From positions 29,542,948 through 29,606,947 of the forward strand of contig OX388314.1 in the NCBI GenBank assembly GCA_947579605.1: a DNA stretch of 64,000 bases, written 5' to 3'. Position 1 is the first letter of the stretch; each line of letters opens with the position of its first letter. Below, piece by piece: positions 63,062-64,000 of this stretch. The translations under genes and the position numbers were made by a program. Below the pieces are notes generated by a model that did not search any database, was not told the DNA's origin, and saw only the letters and a list, made by a program, of their open reading frames with translations. This stretch comes from Athripsodes cinereus. Lineage: Eukaryota; Arthropoda; Insecta; Trichoptera; Leptoceridae.

Positions 63062-64000
63062 ATGAACACCTTCAGTCAGTCCCTGCCGAAATTCTCAGGG
63101 CTCAACTACCGCCAGTGGAAATTCCAAATCAATTGTGCGCTCAAGGCAAACAAGTTATACGATGTGGTATATGTACCATCGGAAAAGGTGTGCGAGGAAC
63201 AGGACGCCAAAGCCATGTTTCTAATCTCCACTGCCTTAGATTTGGAACAAATCGCTCTTGTGGAGAGCTGCACAAGTGCGATGGCAATAATGGAGAAGCT
63301 GGATACTGTCTACAATAGAAAAGGAGAACTGAGCAAAATGCTCTTATACGAACAATTCTCCAACTATCGAATTACCATGGATGTGCCAATAAATGTACAC
63401 ATAACTAATGTGGAGAACATTGTAAGGCAACTCAGAGAGGCTGGTGAAAACGTAAGTGATATCGCTATGATCACTAAAATAGTGAACAGCCTTCCAGAAG
63501 CCTACAGAACTTTTAGGCAAGCCTGGCTTTCAATGGACACATCGAGGCAAACGGTATCCAACCTCACAGCTAGACTCATTGATGAAGAAGTACACGAAAA
63601 ACTTCTTGATAACACTTCTAATGGGAGTGCTTTAGCATCTGTAAAGAAAAGAACATTCAGGTGTTATAACTGTAATAAGTTAGGGCACCTAGCAAGAGAT
63701 TGTCGTCAAGCCAAAAGAAATGGAACGTCTGAATCAAGAAATTGTGCCTTCAGTGCTGAGGGACCTTCCAATAAAAGCTCAGACAAATGGATACTAGACA
63801 GCGGAGCATCTGCCCACATGACATACCAAAGAGATTACTTTGAAACTTTCCACAACTGCCAAGGGCTCAATGTCGTCTTAGGAAATGACGTAGAGTTAGA
63901 AGTAAAAGGAAAAGGAGAGGTAAAAATTAAAAAACTCGTGGATGGATGTTGGCACGAGTCGTCAATATCAGAGGTGTGGTATGTCCCCGGGTTGAGGAAG
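63062..64000 (+). CDS. Ty1/copia gag-pol, N-terminal 313 codons
   Basis: Open from ATG 63062 to the window edge with no stop. MNTFSQSLPKFSGLNYRQWK is a typical copia gag start (PKFxGxNYxxWK). Gag (UBN2-type) spans residues ~10-190, including LVRQ-like ENIVRQLREAGE and SLPEAYRTFRQAW. The CCHC knuckle CYNCNKLGHLARDC (about residues 200-213) binds RNA. Then WILDSGASAHMT, the aspartic protease active site, followed by the N-terminal part of protease through SEVWYVPGLRK, the GAG-pre-integrase boundary. No frameshift between gag and pol, as usual for copia. The intact frame plus an intact LTR/PBS suggests a young, possibly active copy. Integrase and RT lie beyond the window. Confidence 0.9.
   Translation, partial: MNTFSQSLPKFSGLNYRQWKFQINCALKANKLYDVVYVPSEKVCEEQDAKAMFLISTALDLEQIALVESCTSAMAIMEKLDTVYNRKGELSKMLLYEQFSNYRITMDVPINVHITNVENIVRQLREAGENVSDIAMITKIVNSLPEAYRTFRQAWLSMDTSRQTVSNLTARLIDEEVHEKLLDNTSNGSALASVKKRTFRCYNCNKLGHLARDCRQAKRNGTSESRNCAFSAEGPSNKSSDKWILDSGASAHMTYQRDYFETFHNCQGLNVVLGNDVELEVKGKGEVKIKKLVDGCWHESSISEVWYVPGLRK

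Overview
The window looks like arthropod, probably insect, nuclear DNA. It is strongly AT-rich with many short runs built on TAGGTACCTAC, TAATAT and TATATA. Its mobile-element mix (RTE-like, CR1/Jockey-like and R2/NeSL-like LINEs, Penelope-like elements, pogo, hAT-like and Harbinger-like transposons, a Ty1/copia element, tRNA-derived SINEs) is typical of insects. The repeat style resembles both Hemiptera (aphid or psyllid type) and Lepidoptera, and I cannot decide between them from sequence alone. Nothing bacterial or plasmid-like is present. No intact single-copy host gene is visible; the only candidate is a small three-exon THAP-type gene or pseudogene near 61 kb.

Layout. 1-3000: a nearly full-length RTE-like LINE (minus) whose reverse transcriptase core is deleted. 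3000-9300: fragments of several LINE 3' ends, a 272-bp fold-back MITE, two Penelope-like (PLE) insertions with 13-14-bp target duplications, an inverted-repeat PLE terminal unit, and a PLE 3' end coding for a GIY-YIG nuclease. 9300-15100: mostly AT-rich intergenic DNA with small repeat fragments and another PLE terminal unit. 15100-19600: a 5'-truncated LINE, a PLE inverted unit, a 16 x 70-bp satellite, an R2/NeSL-type endonuclease fragment and an RT scrap. 19700-22100: a decayed pogo-type transposon inside a hAT-type end and itself interrupted by an RTE scrap. 22100-30100: long AT-rich stretch with one LINE and a nested MITE/PLE/MITE stack.

30100-37400: the most layered locus. One LINE is interrupted by a second LINE, which creates a single 840-codon reading frame with two reverse transcriptase domains, and then by a ~3.4-kb unit that holds a third LINE, itself interrupted by a SINE. 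38-45 kb: a TIR element, three copies of a tRNA-derived SINE, a duplicated block, and a Harbinger-like element inside a LINE fragment. 45.8-47.9 kb: a pogo-like deletion derivative keeping a PHD-finger last exon and dense subterminal repeats. 48.2-49.2 kb: a 9 x 106-bp satellite. 50.5-52.8 kb: a LINE and a 315-bp tandem repeat placed in an (AT)n tract. 53.2-55.9 kb: a transposon with 8-bp duplications and a broken, hard-to-classify transposase. 56.2-60.4 kb: a large inverted-repeat unit containing a 200-N assembly gap and a hAT-like/LINE nest. 60.5-61.8 kb: the THAP-like gene. 62.6 kb to the window edge: the 5' LTR, primer-binding site and open gag-pol start of a Ty1/copia element, the freshest-looking element here.

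The sequence therefore reads as a transposon graveyard with several datable nests. Its main interest lies in element biology: the two-RT frame, the PLE terminal units with hammerhead-like motifs and uniform target duplications, and pogo-like elements with arrays of subterminal motifs.
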